Part shown: positions 1-11,203 of the stretch, one piece after another | Position numbering within the stretch: the stretch's first letter is position 1 | How the letters are laid out: every line of letters starts with the position of its first letter | Position numbers and translations under genes: made by a program | Assembly: GCA_004764695.1 (NCBI GenBank) | Contig: SMSO01000025.1 | Coordinates: 4,442,862 to 4,506,861 of the forward strand | Direction of reading: 5' to 3' | DNA: 64,000 nt | DNA from: Schizochytrium sp. TIO01 | Lineage: Eukaryota; Sar; Bigyra; Thraustochytrida; Thraustochytriidae | The notes under the pieces: generated by a model | What the model was told of the DNA's origin: nothing | The model's database searches: none | Seen by the model: only the letters and a program-made list of their open reading frames with translations

Positions 1-370
1 TTCTCAAAAGCTTTTGGTGTTCGCGAAGACTCGAACAAAGGAGCCTCACCTCGAGCAAAAACTTTGGGGGACGACAAGATATTGAAGGCCAGGACTACAG
101 GGTCTCGTAGGTGGAACGTGCACGTTTTTGATATCTGGGAAGGTTCTGCAAGGACACTCATATCCATATCAGTTTTGATTTGATATAGGAAAGCGTGGTT
201 CTGGGATGCAGCATTTCGCAGAATTTGACGTGCTTTAGGTAAAGAAGGACCGAACATCGCAGAGACAGTAACGTCAGCCGCCTCATGTACATTGCTACTG
301 ACTTTGTTTTGAATTTGCAATTGAATACAAACCTTCTGAAGCCTTGTCTTTTCAAGCCGTTGCAGTGCAA
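1..370. other. Intergenic, no gene seen
   Basis: This stretch lies 3' of the AT-hook/zinc-finger gene, which ends at 371 on the minus strand. The short open frames here are unremarkable and no RNA gene or repeat was recognised. Confidence 0.5.
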
Positions 371-1387
371 CTACTTTTCCACTGTGTTTCCGTCTTGTGC
401 AGTGTCTTGCACAAGATTTGCAGATGCGGTATGTATAGATTGTTTCTTAGCAAGGTACTTTTCATGACCTAATGTGAGATCGACTATGCTACTTGAGATA
501 AAATCTGCAAAGTCAGCAACATTCTCAAGCCTTAATTGGGTCTTTTCACGATTGTTGGTATCTCTTAGGTTTTTCAATGACAAACGCACCGGGCAGCCTT
601 GAATAAAATCTTGAGTTAAACGTTCAAAAGATGAGTGAGCCGTTTGGTCGATGTGAGACCATTTCTGTGCAATCTCGTCTTCTTCCTCTTCATCAGCAAC
701 TTGAAGGGCTTTGGATATTTCAGCTTCGTCTTGGCTGGGATCATCCTTGATGTAGCTATCATTCGATCCTAATCTATCACAATAGCTTTGAAAACGTTTG
801 TCAGCAGCTTCCACTTTCGAAGGAAGAGTTTGATTTCCTTTGCGATTGGTATTGTTGCTAGTGGTCAGATCTGAGCCTGAAGATACACCACAATGCTGGC
901 CTGCATCATTCCTAGATGGCATTGATTTGCTAGATGGGATAGGCTTGCTAGTCTCCGGGAAGTCGCGAGGAAGAAGCCATTTATCCGAATTCGCAGGGGA
1001 ATTGACGAGCCAGACGTGGCTGGTCCGTACAACAAGCTCGCGAGAATCTTTACTCTCATTCCATAGTTCACCATACTTATTCGTATAGATATTTGGGCAA
1101 GGCACATCCTCTGTTGCATGAGCCAAAAGAAATCGGGGTTCAGGTGCCATGAAATGACATCCTTTACGTAGACATGCATATACTTCGCCATTGACTTCGC
1201 GAAGCTTTTTAGAGCGGCAATCCCAATGGGGAATCCATTCGTCGTTTACTACAATCTGCCCACACCACCTGCATTCACGTGGGCTTCGATCGGTTACAAA
1301 TCTAATCAGAGGAAGTCGTGGTCTCCCACGGCGGCGCTTCCGAGGCTGGTCGTTTGAAGAGCTACTTGAAGAGGGTGAAGAGAGCAT
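371..1387 (-). CDS. Putative AT-hook and zinc-finger nuclear protein
   Basis: This 338-residue protein starts at a genuine ATG. A serine run (residues 3-11) is followed by a basic patch with an AT-hook core, R-G-R-P at 20-23, of the kind that binds the minor groove of AT-rich DNA. Two Cys/His clusters follow. The first is C39-x2-C42-x11-H54-x2-C57, a C2HC-type arrangement. The second is C72-x4-C77-x12-H90-x6-C97. Both could bind zinc. The rest is low-complexity and polar, with an acidic run (EEEEDE) near residue 235 and no membrane segment. The AT-hook plus zinc clusters suggest a chromatin or transcription factor, which is inference. I do not recognise the family, and the second Cys/His cluster does not match a named finger. 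The nearest upstream gene, on the same strand, is 1.9 kb away. Confidence 0.72.
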   Translation of the reverse strand: MLSSPSSSSSSNDQPRKRRRGRPRLPLIRFVTDRSPRECRWCGQIVVNDEWIPHWDCRSKKLREVNGEVYACLRKGCHFMAPEPRFLLAHATEDVPCPNIYTNKYGELWNESKDSRELVVRTSHVWLVNSPANSDKWLLPRDFPETSKPIPSSKSMPSRNDAGQHCGVSSGSDLTTSNNTNRKGNQTLPSKVEAADKRFQSYCDRLGSNDSYIKDDPSQDEAEISKALQVADEEEEDEIAQKWSHIDQTAHSSFERLTQDFIQGCPVRLSLKNLRDTNNREKTQLRLENVADFADFISSSIVDLTLGHEKYLAKKQSIHTASANLVQDTAQDGNTVEK

Positions 1388-3273
1388 CGCCCCTAGCAGT
1401 AATTACGTGCGTTCTCGATCAACTTATTTTGGGTTTGATTGTCTCGAGCGGACTTCGAGTTCTTCGCTTTCCAGTCTAAGTGCTACGAAATCTAGCGCTC
1501 GTAATAGTGCAGATAGCTATTACTAATACTACTCGGTAGGACCCCAAGAATTGGTTGCGGTACCTTTTTATGCAGAACCCGCTGCAGAATAGAATTAGAA
1601 GGTTGGGCGGTGCAATTGTTGTTCATCATCACGGTTGAAGTTACCCAGCCAGCTTGGCACTTAGAGACCATCATGTTCAGTGCGATCGAGAGCAAGGACA
1701 GAACTCGCGCGGACCACTTGATTCATCAAACTGTGATTTGCTGCAAGTTTTATGAAAGGTCGAAGCGGCATCAGAATCGATAAGCTATATTGTTTCTAGG
1801 TTGCCAACCGACCAATTGAGTACAGGGAGTCATATTGATGGGAATAGTGAGAGTGGAAACTTGACGACGGTGAGGAGGTGACCGCCCCTCAGGCCAAGGA
1901 AGAATCAAATGGTTTGCAATCGTACGAGATGCAAGCATGATTTCGAAATCGTTACGATATTGGAAAGAAATCTGCTAATCCTATTGTCTCTAACAAATTA
2001 ATTTTGCATGCAATCATGCCAAAAGGTATGATCTTGCTACTTCAAACTCAAAGGAAGGTGGAATCTACCATAACTCCTCATCATCTGTATCTTCCTTTCT
2101 TCACTGATTTGCATACAAGATGCTTGTGCTTCGAACATAACATTTTCTTTCGAGGAGATACTTTTTGCAAAGCTTCACGAATAGTGTATGAAACACAGTA
2201 TCGCGCTTGCCAGATACTTCAATGCAAACACTGTACTGCAGCCAAAGATATCAACAAGGAGCACAGAGTATTGTATCAATGAAAAAAGAAAGAAGCAGAT
2301 TATCATTTCATGTAAACATTAGTCCAGGATTATCTAATGAACATAGAATCTTAGTCTAGGCATTGAGGTATTCGTTCTGTCGCAGCGTGGCGTGTTCGAA
2401 CAAAATCTTAGTATTTTTTCGAACCCGCAGACGTCTCTTCAGATCAAATGTGCGCACAGTGGTCTTTCTTCTTCAATTTTCTATATTTTGAAATGGATAT
2501 GTTATTCCAAAGACACTCTTGAAGTTAGAAAATAGACGAATGAAGGTTTTTCGATTGCAATCTCGTCACAAAATATACTGCAGATAAAAAAGGGTAGCGA
2601 GAGTGAATATATAGGCGAACTTTGAATGTTCAATTTCCATAAAATGAGAAAAGTGCAGAAGTAGGATTTTGCTTGCTCAGACTTGTGATTTACATCAACG
2701 AAGAAATCGGCACATGATATTTAGATTTGCCAGCGTGAAACAGCCGAATATGATGAAACATTCAATCCATTGTTTTTTTGAGCTGGATCACTGAAAAGGC
2801 AAAAGTCGAAATCTGCGTTGGTATTGAAAACAATAATACGCCATAGTTCATGCAGGTCCATTAATTGTGACTTGGCCCATCGCATATTTGCTTGATTGTA
2901 TTTGATGGAAGTAATTGAGCTGATTAAAGGCGATTCAAAGGATTCGTATATTAGCGAACAACAAAATTGTTGTTGTGTTCCCTAAGATTCAACCGAAAAT
3001 TCCTCCTAACTTGAATTTGAGATTTGTGACTTAAATGCGGGAAGTAGCCGTGGGAAGGGATACGAAGAAATGACTTATCACAATTACGCGTGAAGAGAAT
3101 ACATCTTTTAAAAGAAGGTACTGTCAAATTAACACAACGAGCACAGTCAGTTCTAGTAAGAAATTACTTGTGTATGATAATTTTAAAGATGGGTTGTTAT
3201 AAGATTTGCAAGAAGATCAGAGCATCAGGAACTCGCTCAAGTAAATGGTGTTCAACTTTTGGGTCTAGATCAT
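1388..3273. other. Intergenic, no gene seen
   Basis: These 1.9 kb lie upstream of the zinc-finger gene and downstream of the Cys-rich membrane protein gene. The DNA is AT-rich. Open frames are short, several begin with non-ATG codons, and none has recognisable motifs. The upstream promoter of the zinc-finger gene must lie in the left part. Confidence 0.5.
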
Positions 3274-4242
3274 TTAAATCTGACTCAAGTCAATGGATTC
3301 AACGACGACAGCAGTTGGGACGGGCGGAAGCGGGGCGGATCGACGAGGGGCATTAGAGTCGCTTCGTGTGCGAGCCACTCCATAGTCATCGTCTTCATCA
3401 CCCGAGTCTAACGGTGTTGAACACGAGCGAGCAAGGGGGCTGCACGGCGATCCGAGCGCAGGAATGATATTTGGTGGAGAGCAGGGCGCGGGCATAGTGG
3501 GGCTCATCGGAGAATGCATTTCTACAGGGGAACGCGGACACCCAGGTGACCGCAGACCTCCTGGAGACCGAATTCCTCCTGGAGAGCGCATACCCGAGGT
3601 TGTGCCACTGGGGTATGTTGGACTTGTTGGCGAGCGGCCAGAAAGAGATGCACAAGATCTAGCGGTAAGGTTTGCAATGTCAATCATGGACTCGCTCGGG
3701 GGCAGGACATTCTGATTCCGCGACGAGGACTCTGCAGCCGCGGTGGATTCAGCACTGGACTTGGTCCTAGCACGCTTGCGCTTCTGATTAAGACGCTTGT
3801 TGAAGATACATTTGCCAATGAAAATACCAGGAAGACCAAGCAACAGAGAAAGGGTGAAAAGATAAGTAACCGTGTCTGGTGTGGGATCAATCGGTTCGTT
3901 GTTGGTCAGCTGCCGAAGAATGAGACATGTGCAAATGATGCAAGCAATAATAACATTGATCACCCAAAGCATCAGTCCAAGGGTTACAGAAGTCCTCCAT
4001 GGCATTTCACACGAGCAAGACACGTCACCTTCATCTTCAGAAATCATGCATGCGCTCTGGAGGTAGTTTTCCTGTTCACAGACGTAGCCACAATACTCCT
4101 CGCAGCAGGAGTTCGAGACAGCCAGGCCGGTGTCTGGCTCACATACTTCCGAAGCATGCGAGACTCCTGTGCAGAGTGCAAGCACAAGCAAAATCAGAGC
4201 TAATGCTCTCCAAGACGAGGTGGGCACTGAGTTGTGGTTCAT
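3274..4242 (-). CDS. Secreted-domain two-pass membrane protein with Cys-rich ectodomain and SP-rich tail
   Basis: The protein has 322 residues from the ATG at 4242; the open frame extends ten codons further only through a TTG. A signal peptide is clear (hydrophobic core about 13-25, likely cleavage after A30). A short ectodomain contains eight cysteines (34, 46, 47, 51, 55, 65, 76, 78), an even number suited to disulfides. Hydrophobic segments at about 85-108 and 125-143 are separated by a short polar loop. After a basic stop-transfer cluster, the tail of about 180 residues is rich in Ser-Pro sites and contains a six-residue RSPGG-type repeat at about 218-239. Near the end, R301-x-x-P304-x-x-P307 fits a class I SH3 ligand. 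The layout suggests a cell-surface protein with a phosphorylated scaffold tail. No family was recognised and no ligand can be proposed. Confidence 0.75.
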   Translation of the reverse strand: MNHNSVPTSSWRALALILLVLALCTGVSHASEVCEPDTGLAVSNSCCEEYCGYVCEQENYLQSACMISEDEGDVSCSCEMPWRTSVTLGLMLWVINVIIACIICTCLILRQLTNNEPIDPTPDTVTYLFTLSLLLGLPGIFIGKCIFNKRLNQKRKRARTKSSAESTAAAESSSRNQNVLPPSESMIDIANLTARSCASLSGRSPTSPTYPSGTTSGMRSPGGIRSPGGLRSPGCPRSPVEMHSPMSPTMPAPCSPPNIIPALGSPCSPLARSCSTPLDSGDEDDDYGVARTRSDSNAPRRSAPLPPVPTAVVVESIDLSQI

Positions 4243-4781
4243 CGTCTCCAACAGATGCGGTTGCGTTATCAAGTCGCCAGCCTATCAGTCGAACGTTGGA
4301 GCAGTGCTGCAGCCAGAGGCTTGCAGGCTTAGGGTCTACAAGCCTTGTCAAGGCTCAAACTTAGTCAATCTAGTTAAGGATGGGAGACGTTGACTGGGGA
4401 GAGAGCTCAGTTTTAATGATCCTAGCACGCTGGTACCGTGCAGTCAGTCAATTCGCGCACGCGCCCAGGTACACACCTTATCAACGGACAGCAACCCAAG
4501 GTTACTATCGACCAAAAATGTGGATCTATCTATATATATATTTGGAAAATGGCACTTATTGGGCGATTCGGTGGGAAGTAGATGTTGTGGTGATAAAGAT
4601 AAGTTGTTTATGACTGTAACAACCAATGTTACTATGGCTTTGGTCCTATGCTCTTTAGGTTGTAAATAATGGTGGAAACAGAAGAGTAAATTTGGCGCCA
4701 GAGAAAAGATAGAAAAAAGGAAAGTGTAACAAGAGATTGCCCAGGAATCTCTACTAGTGGGAAATGCAGAGAGAATAGGTG

Positions 4782-4819
<38 letters not shown>

Positions 4820-5189
4820 AAGGTAGAGAGAGGTGATCAGAGACATCTTTAAAGAACTGGGATTGACTTGCCGAGACTCGTTCATAGCATTGAACAGATT
4901 AGTGCAGTAATATCAAATGAAAATAGAATCGAAATTTTAAAAATAAGCCCCAGGAAGCATGAAATGAATAGCTTGCTCTTGAATGAGTCAATTATAGAAT
5001 ATCTCCACCTTTAAAAAAAATCAAACTAGGTAATAACAAAAACAATAAAAGATACATGGCTGTCAAAGGCTAGTGTCTATGAATAGTACGAGAGCAAAGC
5101 GCATGGGGATGATGTGGTTTCTTTGTAAACCACGGCCTACCTGTCCTAGTGTCAGGTTTTGAGGATGGAAATAATTGATAATATTTCAT
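4243..5189. other. Intergenic with a GA microsatellite
   Basis: This lies between two minus-strand genes and contains the promoter side of the Cys-rich membrane protein gene. It is AT-rich apart from a (GA)n tract near 4785-4812. No gene was recognised. Confidence 0.5.
4785..4812. repeat. (GA)n microsatellite
   Basis: About 14 uninterrupted GA dinucleotides, followed by an imperfect GA-rich tail to about 4833. Confidence 0.9.
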
Positions 5190-5876
5190 TCAGTGTTTGC
5201 GCTTTGAGATTGTTGATGAGGACGGCGCATTTCGAGTCTGCAACGTACCTCGAACTTGAGCAAGTCGCTTCGCGAAGGCTTCATTTTCGCGATCGATATT
5301 TTTCTGAATGCGACGGTTATTAATTTGTGCAGACCCAGCACGTGAACTTGATTTTGGCTTCGCGGCTGTTGCAGACACATGCCGCATTGAAGCAGGCACA
5401 ATACCTTGACGTCGGTTATTAATTGAAGCAAGCTTTTTCACGAGTTGCATATTTTCGCGCTCAATTCTTTTTCGTTCAATAATGTCAAAGGTAAAGTCAT
5501 GGGTCTCAGCGCGCTTGTTGGCAGGTCGAGACGCGTGCATGTTTGCCGTGGTTGGTTTACGAGCAGTCCCACTGCCAGCAGCGCAATCGGCTGCGTTAGG
5601 CCTTTGCTTTACACTAAGCCTTGACTTTGAAGACTGGAGTCTTCCCTCTGTGTTTTCTCGCCCATAGCTGCTGCGACCCTCAGCAGTTGAATGGCGAGTG
5701 TTTTCCGATGCTACGGCATTCAATCTCACTTGTCGCATCATTGCCTCTGCAAGTTGCGTCGTTTCCCGATCCTCTTCGTCATCATCCTGTACTTCTCCTC
5801 TTTGGGCCATTGCTTTAGACGACCTGCCACGAATGCTTTCCTGCGGCGCACCTGAGCTCATCATCATTGAGGCCAT
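5190..5876 (-). CDS. CFAP97/hemingway-like flagellar protein
   Basis: The protein has 228 residues from the ATG at 5876; the frame continues upstream only to a TTG and the extra sequence looks non-coding. The N-terminal half is low-complexity and charged. The diagnostic part is a pair of related amphipathic segments: IERENMQLVKKLASI at about 139-153 and IDRENEAFAKRLAQV at about 193-207. The I-x-R-E-N-x-x-x-x-K-[KR]-L pattern resembles the CFAP97 (hemingway/KIAA1430) domain of axoneme-associated proteins. This would fit an organism with flagellate zoospores. The function comes from family resemblance. The duplicated segment could also mark a generic coiled coil, so the assignment is moderate. 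It is transcribed away from the oxygenase gene at 8034, across a 2.2-kb divergent spacer. Confidence 0.7.
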   Translation of the reverse strand: MASMMMSSGAPQESIRGRSSKAMAQRGEVQDDDEEDRETTQLAEAMMRQVRLNAVASENTRHSTAEGRSSYGRENTEGRLQSSKSRLSVKQRPNAADCAAGSGTARKPTTANMHASRPANKRAETHDFTFDIIERKRIERENMQLVKKLASINNRRQGIVPASMRHVSATAAKPKSSSRAGSAQINNRRIQKNIDRENEAFAKRLAQVRGTLQTRNAPSSSTISKRKH

Positions 5877-8033
5877 TCTTCTCGTCTTTCTCAGCCTCTT
5901 ACCTCTTTGGAGTTTGCCTGCTGCAACCGAGCTGGTGAGGAACACTTCAACTTGCACCTCTCTTACCAGCCAATCTAGAATTTGATCCTTCCCAGCACAA
6001 ACACGCGTTTTGTACAAAGTTCTCGCCGCCAGCTCTTAATCTTTTGCACAATTTTGTCTCGCCGTGGAAAATCGAACAACGTGAACGGTACTACATATAT
6101 TTTAAATTCGTGAATAAGGTGTGTACCTACTCTCGACTTTAAAAAAAGGGTAAAAAAACATACCTGACCATATTTGTGCATGATATATATGTTAACAAAA
6201 TAAAAAATGGCTCTGTGTAATATTCGCACGATACAACTCGATCGCAAATGATAATGATAGTAAGATAGAGTTGTCCTATTCTAAAAGGAAGGTGAAGGAA
6301 CTTTCAAAATTCGTGTTTTACTTTAAGTTGTCACATTTCCGGTGGGTTTTATAACTATCAAATTGCAACTGAAACCCGATTCTGAGTCCTTGGAAAAATC
6401 AAACCAAGTTTTCTGCGATCTGATCGTTACTGAAGTCATAGTTATCATTTGCTCTGAAGCACTAATTCACTTCCCTTTGAGAATAACAGAGAAGACAAGC
6501 AGAGGGGAAATTGATCCCAATAAAAGATTAAAGGATGTGGCTCAACTTACTAAATAAAAGCTTCAGCCCATAAGCGGAGCTTCTAATTTTGAATTCTGTT
6601 AGTGGTTGCAAGCTAAGGTATGGTGAATAACGAGGCCATACGCTGATATGTCGTTAGAAATGCACATTTTCTCGTTGGAATTGTTCTAGGGCATAGTCCA
6701 AACAATCCTGAACAGCATCAAGGGTGACCATATCATTATTTACCCTCGCTACCTTGAATTTCAGTATGAAGGCTTCACAAACAACACAAATCAACCTGAT
6801 ATTTCGATTGTAATAGCTAATCTTTATCCTCAAAAGTGGTGGGGAGATAGGTATGGGATGTTATTGTTAAGATTAAGGTATATAAGAGGCCGGAACTATT
6901 ACATTGCGGATAAGGTAATCGACAGTATACTGCAGGCCACTAATAGACTTCGCTACCAAGTGTGTGCTTCTAGCAAAGGTTGATCTATCTATACATTCGG
7001 CTTTTGTTTAATCAATTTGATTGAGGAGTCTGCACAAAGTTATGATTTAACAACTTCGTTGGGTCATGCCGACAGTGGGAGCATCAAGCTACTGTTCTCT
7101 TCACAAAAGATTGATAATCGATGGTGAATAGGAATGCAGCAAAACCTTCAATACTTCTTTATAAGTCCTTAAGGGTTTGGTTGCACAATTTAGAGAGTGT
7201 AATCATAAAAAAGGTAGTGTTTATCAAAGCTGGGGGAATAGTTGAGACATATCCATGAGAATCTAAGAAAGCCAATCAAAGTACTTTCTAGCCTAGAGAT
7301 TGACAACCTTCATGTAAACAAGATCTCTTGAGAAGCTTGTAAACCATTCCAGAGTCCTTCATTCTTCATGGACTAATTAGAAACACGACTCTCACTGAGA
7401 TTCGTTACATGATCAGCAGATCTCTATCTCAAAGGCCTATACTCTATTCATTATTAGGGTTTTGCTAGTACTTGATCGTCTAGACCCTTTTCATTTCAGG
7501 TCTCACAAGAGATGTTTTGTAACCTGCAATCTCGTTTACTTGGGTAGAAGCTACAGAAGGTAGAGCGACAGCTGTAGCCCCGTTTTCCCTAAGATAACCT
7601 CTTGCTCAACAAGTGCTGACTTTCATCACTAGCCGTATAAAAATTGCTAATTATAGCCCTCTGCTTCCTCAACGACCTCGGTCAGTGGCAACGAATACGT
7701 ACTTATACAGTGTAACAAATTTCTTTATTATTATCACTGGACTGGCACACCTGTTGAAAAGATGATGGGGTTCATTGGGACACCTTTATTCTGTCCCATC
7801 GAACTAGGTGGTCATTTATGACCTGCGAAAGACAGTTTGGGTGGAGACGCCGATTCGCTTGTGCAGAGCGGTTTTGCAAGCGGAGTTTTGCTTTGGGCCC
7901 GCCGCGGTTTTGAAGGTTGCACGCACGGCCTGGGTGCATATTAGTTTTTCTGTCACACCTGGTGAGGGAGCACCAAGGTCAAGGAGGTTTCTGGACGCGA
8001 CTTAGAGCTTCTGACCCGCGGGACGCCTCAAAG
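5877..8033. other. Divergent intergenic spacer
   Basis: This spacer separates the divergently transcribed CFAP97-like and oxygenase genes, so it should hold both promoters. It is mostly AT-rich with only short frames. Base composition becomes more GC-rich over the last 200 bases before the oxygenase ATG. No RNA gene or repeat was recognised. Confidence 0.45.
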
Positions 8034-8954
8034 ATGGGGGACCAGCAACAACAAAAACAGCAACTTCAAGAAATGGTGCAGGCTGGGAGCCCAAGCTCGA
8101 GACGGCGTGAGTTCCTGGCAAACCTGGATGCGCGGTCTAGTGTAAGGATTGTGGAGGGAATCATGTCCCAGGATGAGGCCTCACGCATTCTTGAGGCTGC
8201 ACGCCGCGCGGTAAAACGAAAGGGCGGCTGGTCGACGGAGAGGCATCGGGACTTTGCAACGACAGATTTACCTCTTTTTGAGCTATCTACAAGAGCTTTC
8301 GCCTTTGTCCGCAGAATTCTGCGCGATCGCCTTTTAGCGTGGTGTGCTAAGCAGTACAATCTTGATGTTGCCGATCTCTTCTTCAAGGACTTATTTATTG
8401 TCTCGTACAATGCGGATGAGCCAAATGGCCAGCGAGAGCTTGCAATGCACCACGATGGTTCATTGTTTTCATTTAACGTGAATTTGTCGCCTGAGGGTGC
8501 TTTTGAAGGTGGTGGAACCCACTTCCCACAGCTGGGCGCTGTGAAAATCAATCAAGGAGATGCAGTGGTACATGATGGCAAAGTACTGCATGCCGGTGCA
8601 CCGGTTACCAAGGGCGAGCGTGTGATTCTCGTGGCCTTCGTTGATACCGTACTCGACGAAACACCATCATTTGGAGATTCTGAACTTGCTCGTGAGCGCC
8701 GGGACGCTCAAGAGCTCCGCGCACTTCATGAGCGCGAGAGGAAATCTGCAGCGAAAGTTGATGACGCTGTGGAGGATGCCATGTTTTTACTTCATGCAAT
8801 CTCTGTAGACAGTGATGATGAGGATGCAGAAAACAAGAAAAATGACCTTTATGCAGCTGACGAACAAGGCTCTTTTGAAGACACCTGCAATCTTCCGAAA
8901 GATCTTCATGCTACCCACCTTTTGCGCGAAATTTACGCCTCAATTGATTCCTGA
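8034..8954 (+). CDS. 2-oxoglutarate/Fe(II)-dependent oxygenase (prolyl-4-hydroxylase-like fold)
   Basis: The protein has 306 residues from the ATG at 8034, which sits in a good eukaryotic start context (AAAGATGG). Upstream frame extension begins at TTG and is ignored. The double-stranded beta-helix core is recognisable: the iron ligands H139-x-D141 lie in the segment AMHHDGSLFSFNVNLS. A glycine-rich turn follows (FEGGGTHF), then GDAVVHDGKVLHAG with the distal iron ligand H186. R196, ten residues later in KGERVIL, is the expected 2-oxoglutarate salt-bridge residue. All catalytic positions are present, so the enzyme should be active. There is no signal peptide, so a cytosolic or nuclear location is likely. 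The last 90 residues are an acidic, charged helical tail outside the catalytic domain. The substrate (protein side chain or small molecule) cannot be read from the sequence. Confidence 0.88.
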   Translation: MGDQQQQKQQLQEMVQAGSPSSRRREFLANLDARSSVRIVEGIMSQDEASRILEAARRAVKRKGGWSTERHRDFATTDLPLFELSTRAFAFVRRILRDRLLAWCAKQYNLDVADLFFKDLFIVSYNADEPNGQRELAMHHDGSLFSFNVNLSPEGAFEGGGTHFPQLGAVKINQGDAVVHDGKVLHAGAPVTKGERVILVAFVDTVLDETPSFGDSELARERRDAQELRALHERERKSAAKVDDAVEDAMFLLHAISVDSDDEDAENKKNDLYAADEQGSFEDTCNLPKDLHATHLLREIYASIDS

Positions 8955-9965
8955 ATGATTAGATTAAAATTAAACCAAATATAGCGGTAGTTCGGGCCCA
9001 TCCCCAGACATTATGGGTCAGATCTACTGCGATTTTCTGTTCCAACTCTTGGTGCTACGAGACCAGGCTTGTAAGGAAGTGTACCAATGTGAGGACTTCA
9101 GTCTAGGCTGGTATAGCTTTACTTTCTCAAACCTGCCTTCATCTAGCAATACATTGTATATTGATTCCGCTCTTGCTATAGTTTATGGCGAGTTTAATCT
9201 TTCTGTAATTAGTATTTATCTCTACTTTGTACCTTCAGATTGAAAACACATGCAATTTAATCTCATGCGATGTGTTTGCATGTAGTCGCGCCGACATGTC
9301 ATTGTGGATCACTCATCGCAGAAAAGTTTTATTCCGAGCTAATTTATCTGAAAAGTGATTTGCCCGTCTTATTATACTTTTCAAAATCAATACTATTCGA
9401 AGAATCAAGATATTTCCAGTCTCGTGAGTTCCGTAGGTTCGCTCTGAATAGCCATGGGTATTACAAATAGTGAAATATCATCGCCAATCGCAGCTTGTGT
9501 TTACGTTGACTTTTCTCGCAGCGGCTCTTTTTTCATTTTCCCACTATAAAAAGTAGAGTTCAAGTGTTTATCTCTCGTGGAAAACTCTAAGCCCAAGCCC
9601 CGTGAGTTATCATGATATTTTGGTACTAACCATCTTTCTTCAAAGATATGATGGATCTTGCTATATGGTACTTGTATTAAAAGATAGTCTCAGAAATCTC
9701 GTGTACTCCTGTTATGTTTCGAGTTAGAAAAATGAAGACTAAAAATAAATAAGATATAAAAACTTCAGGTTGAAAATGAGTAACTTTCGTAGTAATCAAA
9801 GTTATATTATTTTCTTTCCCATGTGTTGGTAGAGACTTAAAAATAAATAAAAAATAGTAATCATTATTGTTAAAACTATTTTTTACCTTTTAGGCTACGT
9901 ATTTTCATTTAAACTTTTAGAATGCTTTTATTTTATTTTATTTACTACCTAAATGAATGAAATAT

Positions 9966-9992
9966 ATAATAATAATAATAATCATCATCATC
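9966..9992. repeat. (AAT)n/(CAT)n microsatellite
   Basis: A short run of AAT triplets passing directly into CAT triplets in AT-rich DNA. Confidence 0.8.
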
Positions 9993-10909
9993 TTAACAGT
10001 ACTTATATTATCTATACAAGTAAAAAGCAGTTGAACACAATGTAAAATGGAAAGCAAGTGGACCAAAATAAACAAAACCATCATCGTGAAATAAAGGGCG
10101 ATGAGGCGGGAAATACTTGGTTTAGGTTCTCAATCGCACTTCAAGAACCATCTCCAACTCCGAATAGCAAGTTCGGCCGAAGCCTTCTCCACATTTCCTT
10201 TCATAATGCGTGCTCCTTTGCTAACTATAATTTTTTGCCCTTTCCAATCATTGATGATGATCACACTTCTTTCCTTTTCCTCAAACTCTCAGTCTGCGAG
10301 TCCAGCACTCCTACCCTTTTCACTATTTACGCCCATACCATCCACAAAAAAGGTAACCCATTTCAAGCGATAAAGATCTCGCTGCCAAACACTACATCTT
10401 GTCACTACAAGTTTATATATTTTACAATATTACATAGTATTATACTATGGAGCGCACAAAGTACTGCGCTGTGCTGTGAAATCTAAAGTAAATAAGTCTC
10501 AAAATGTAATGCGCCCCTTCTAGCAGCGGTCTACTGTATACGCTAGGACTGTCGGAAGGAGCAGAACACAGTTTGCGGCGCACGGCGCGAACAATCAGAG
10601 CGGAGGGAGCGGTTTCTTCGCTCGTGGGCGGTGGGACTCCGCTCCTCAGGGGGGGCAAGGGCCTCCATGGAGCGGTTCTTGGCCTCTGGCTGATCAGCCG
10701 CTCCTCGATGCCGTCCGTATCCTCGCCGTCGTCGTCGTCTTTGCTGATTTTGCTGCTGATTTATATATATGTGATACAGATATCGATATATATATGTGTG
10801 ATACATATATGTATATAAACATACATAGATAAATATAGATAATAGTTGATATAGGTAGTAGATATAGGTGATAGGTATAGGTAATAGATACAGATAGTTG
10901 ATCTAGGTT

Positions 10910-10943
10910 ATAGATAGATAGATAGAGAGATAGATAGAGAGAT

Positions 10944-10984
<41 letters not shown>

Positions 10985-10990
10985 AAGATA
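10910..10990. repeat. GATA/GAGA compound microsatellite
   Basis: About 80 bases of interleaved GATA and GAGA tetramers. The order changes from mostly GATA to mostly GAGA from left to right, and the tract follows an AT-dinucleotide-rich stretch from about 10760. Confidence 0.9.
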
Positions 10991-11150
10991 ATTTGCGAAG
11001 AATGGTATCTTGGACTCCTTACTACGTATGGGTAATAAAGAGCTCGAGACATCGTAAGGAATACGTACCTGTAGTACTCATGGTAGGTTGAGGAAGCAAG
11101 CTGATGCACAATTTGTGTCAGCGCTTTGGATCTCCGTTGGTCAGCAGACA

Positions 11151-11203
11151 GTTTGTTTGTTTGTTTGTTTGTTTGTTTGTTTGTTTGTTTGTTTGTTTGT
11201 TGT
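11151..11203. repeat. (GTTT)n microsatellite
   Basis: About twelve uninterrupted GTTT tetramers. The reverse frame reads as a Lys-Gln-Thr-Asn repeat and is not a gene. Confidence 0.92.
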
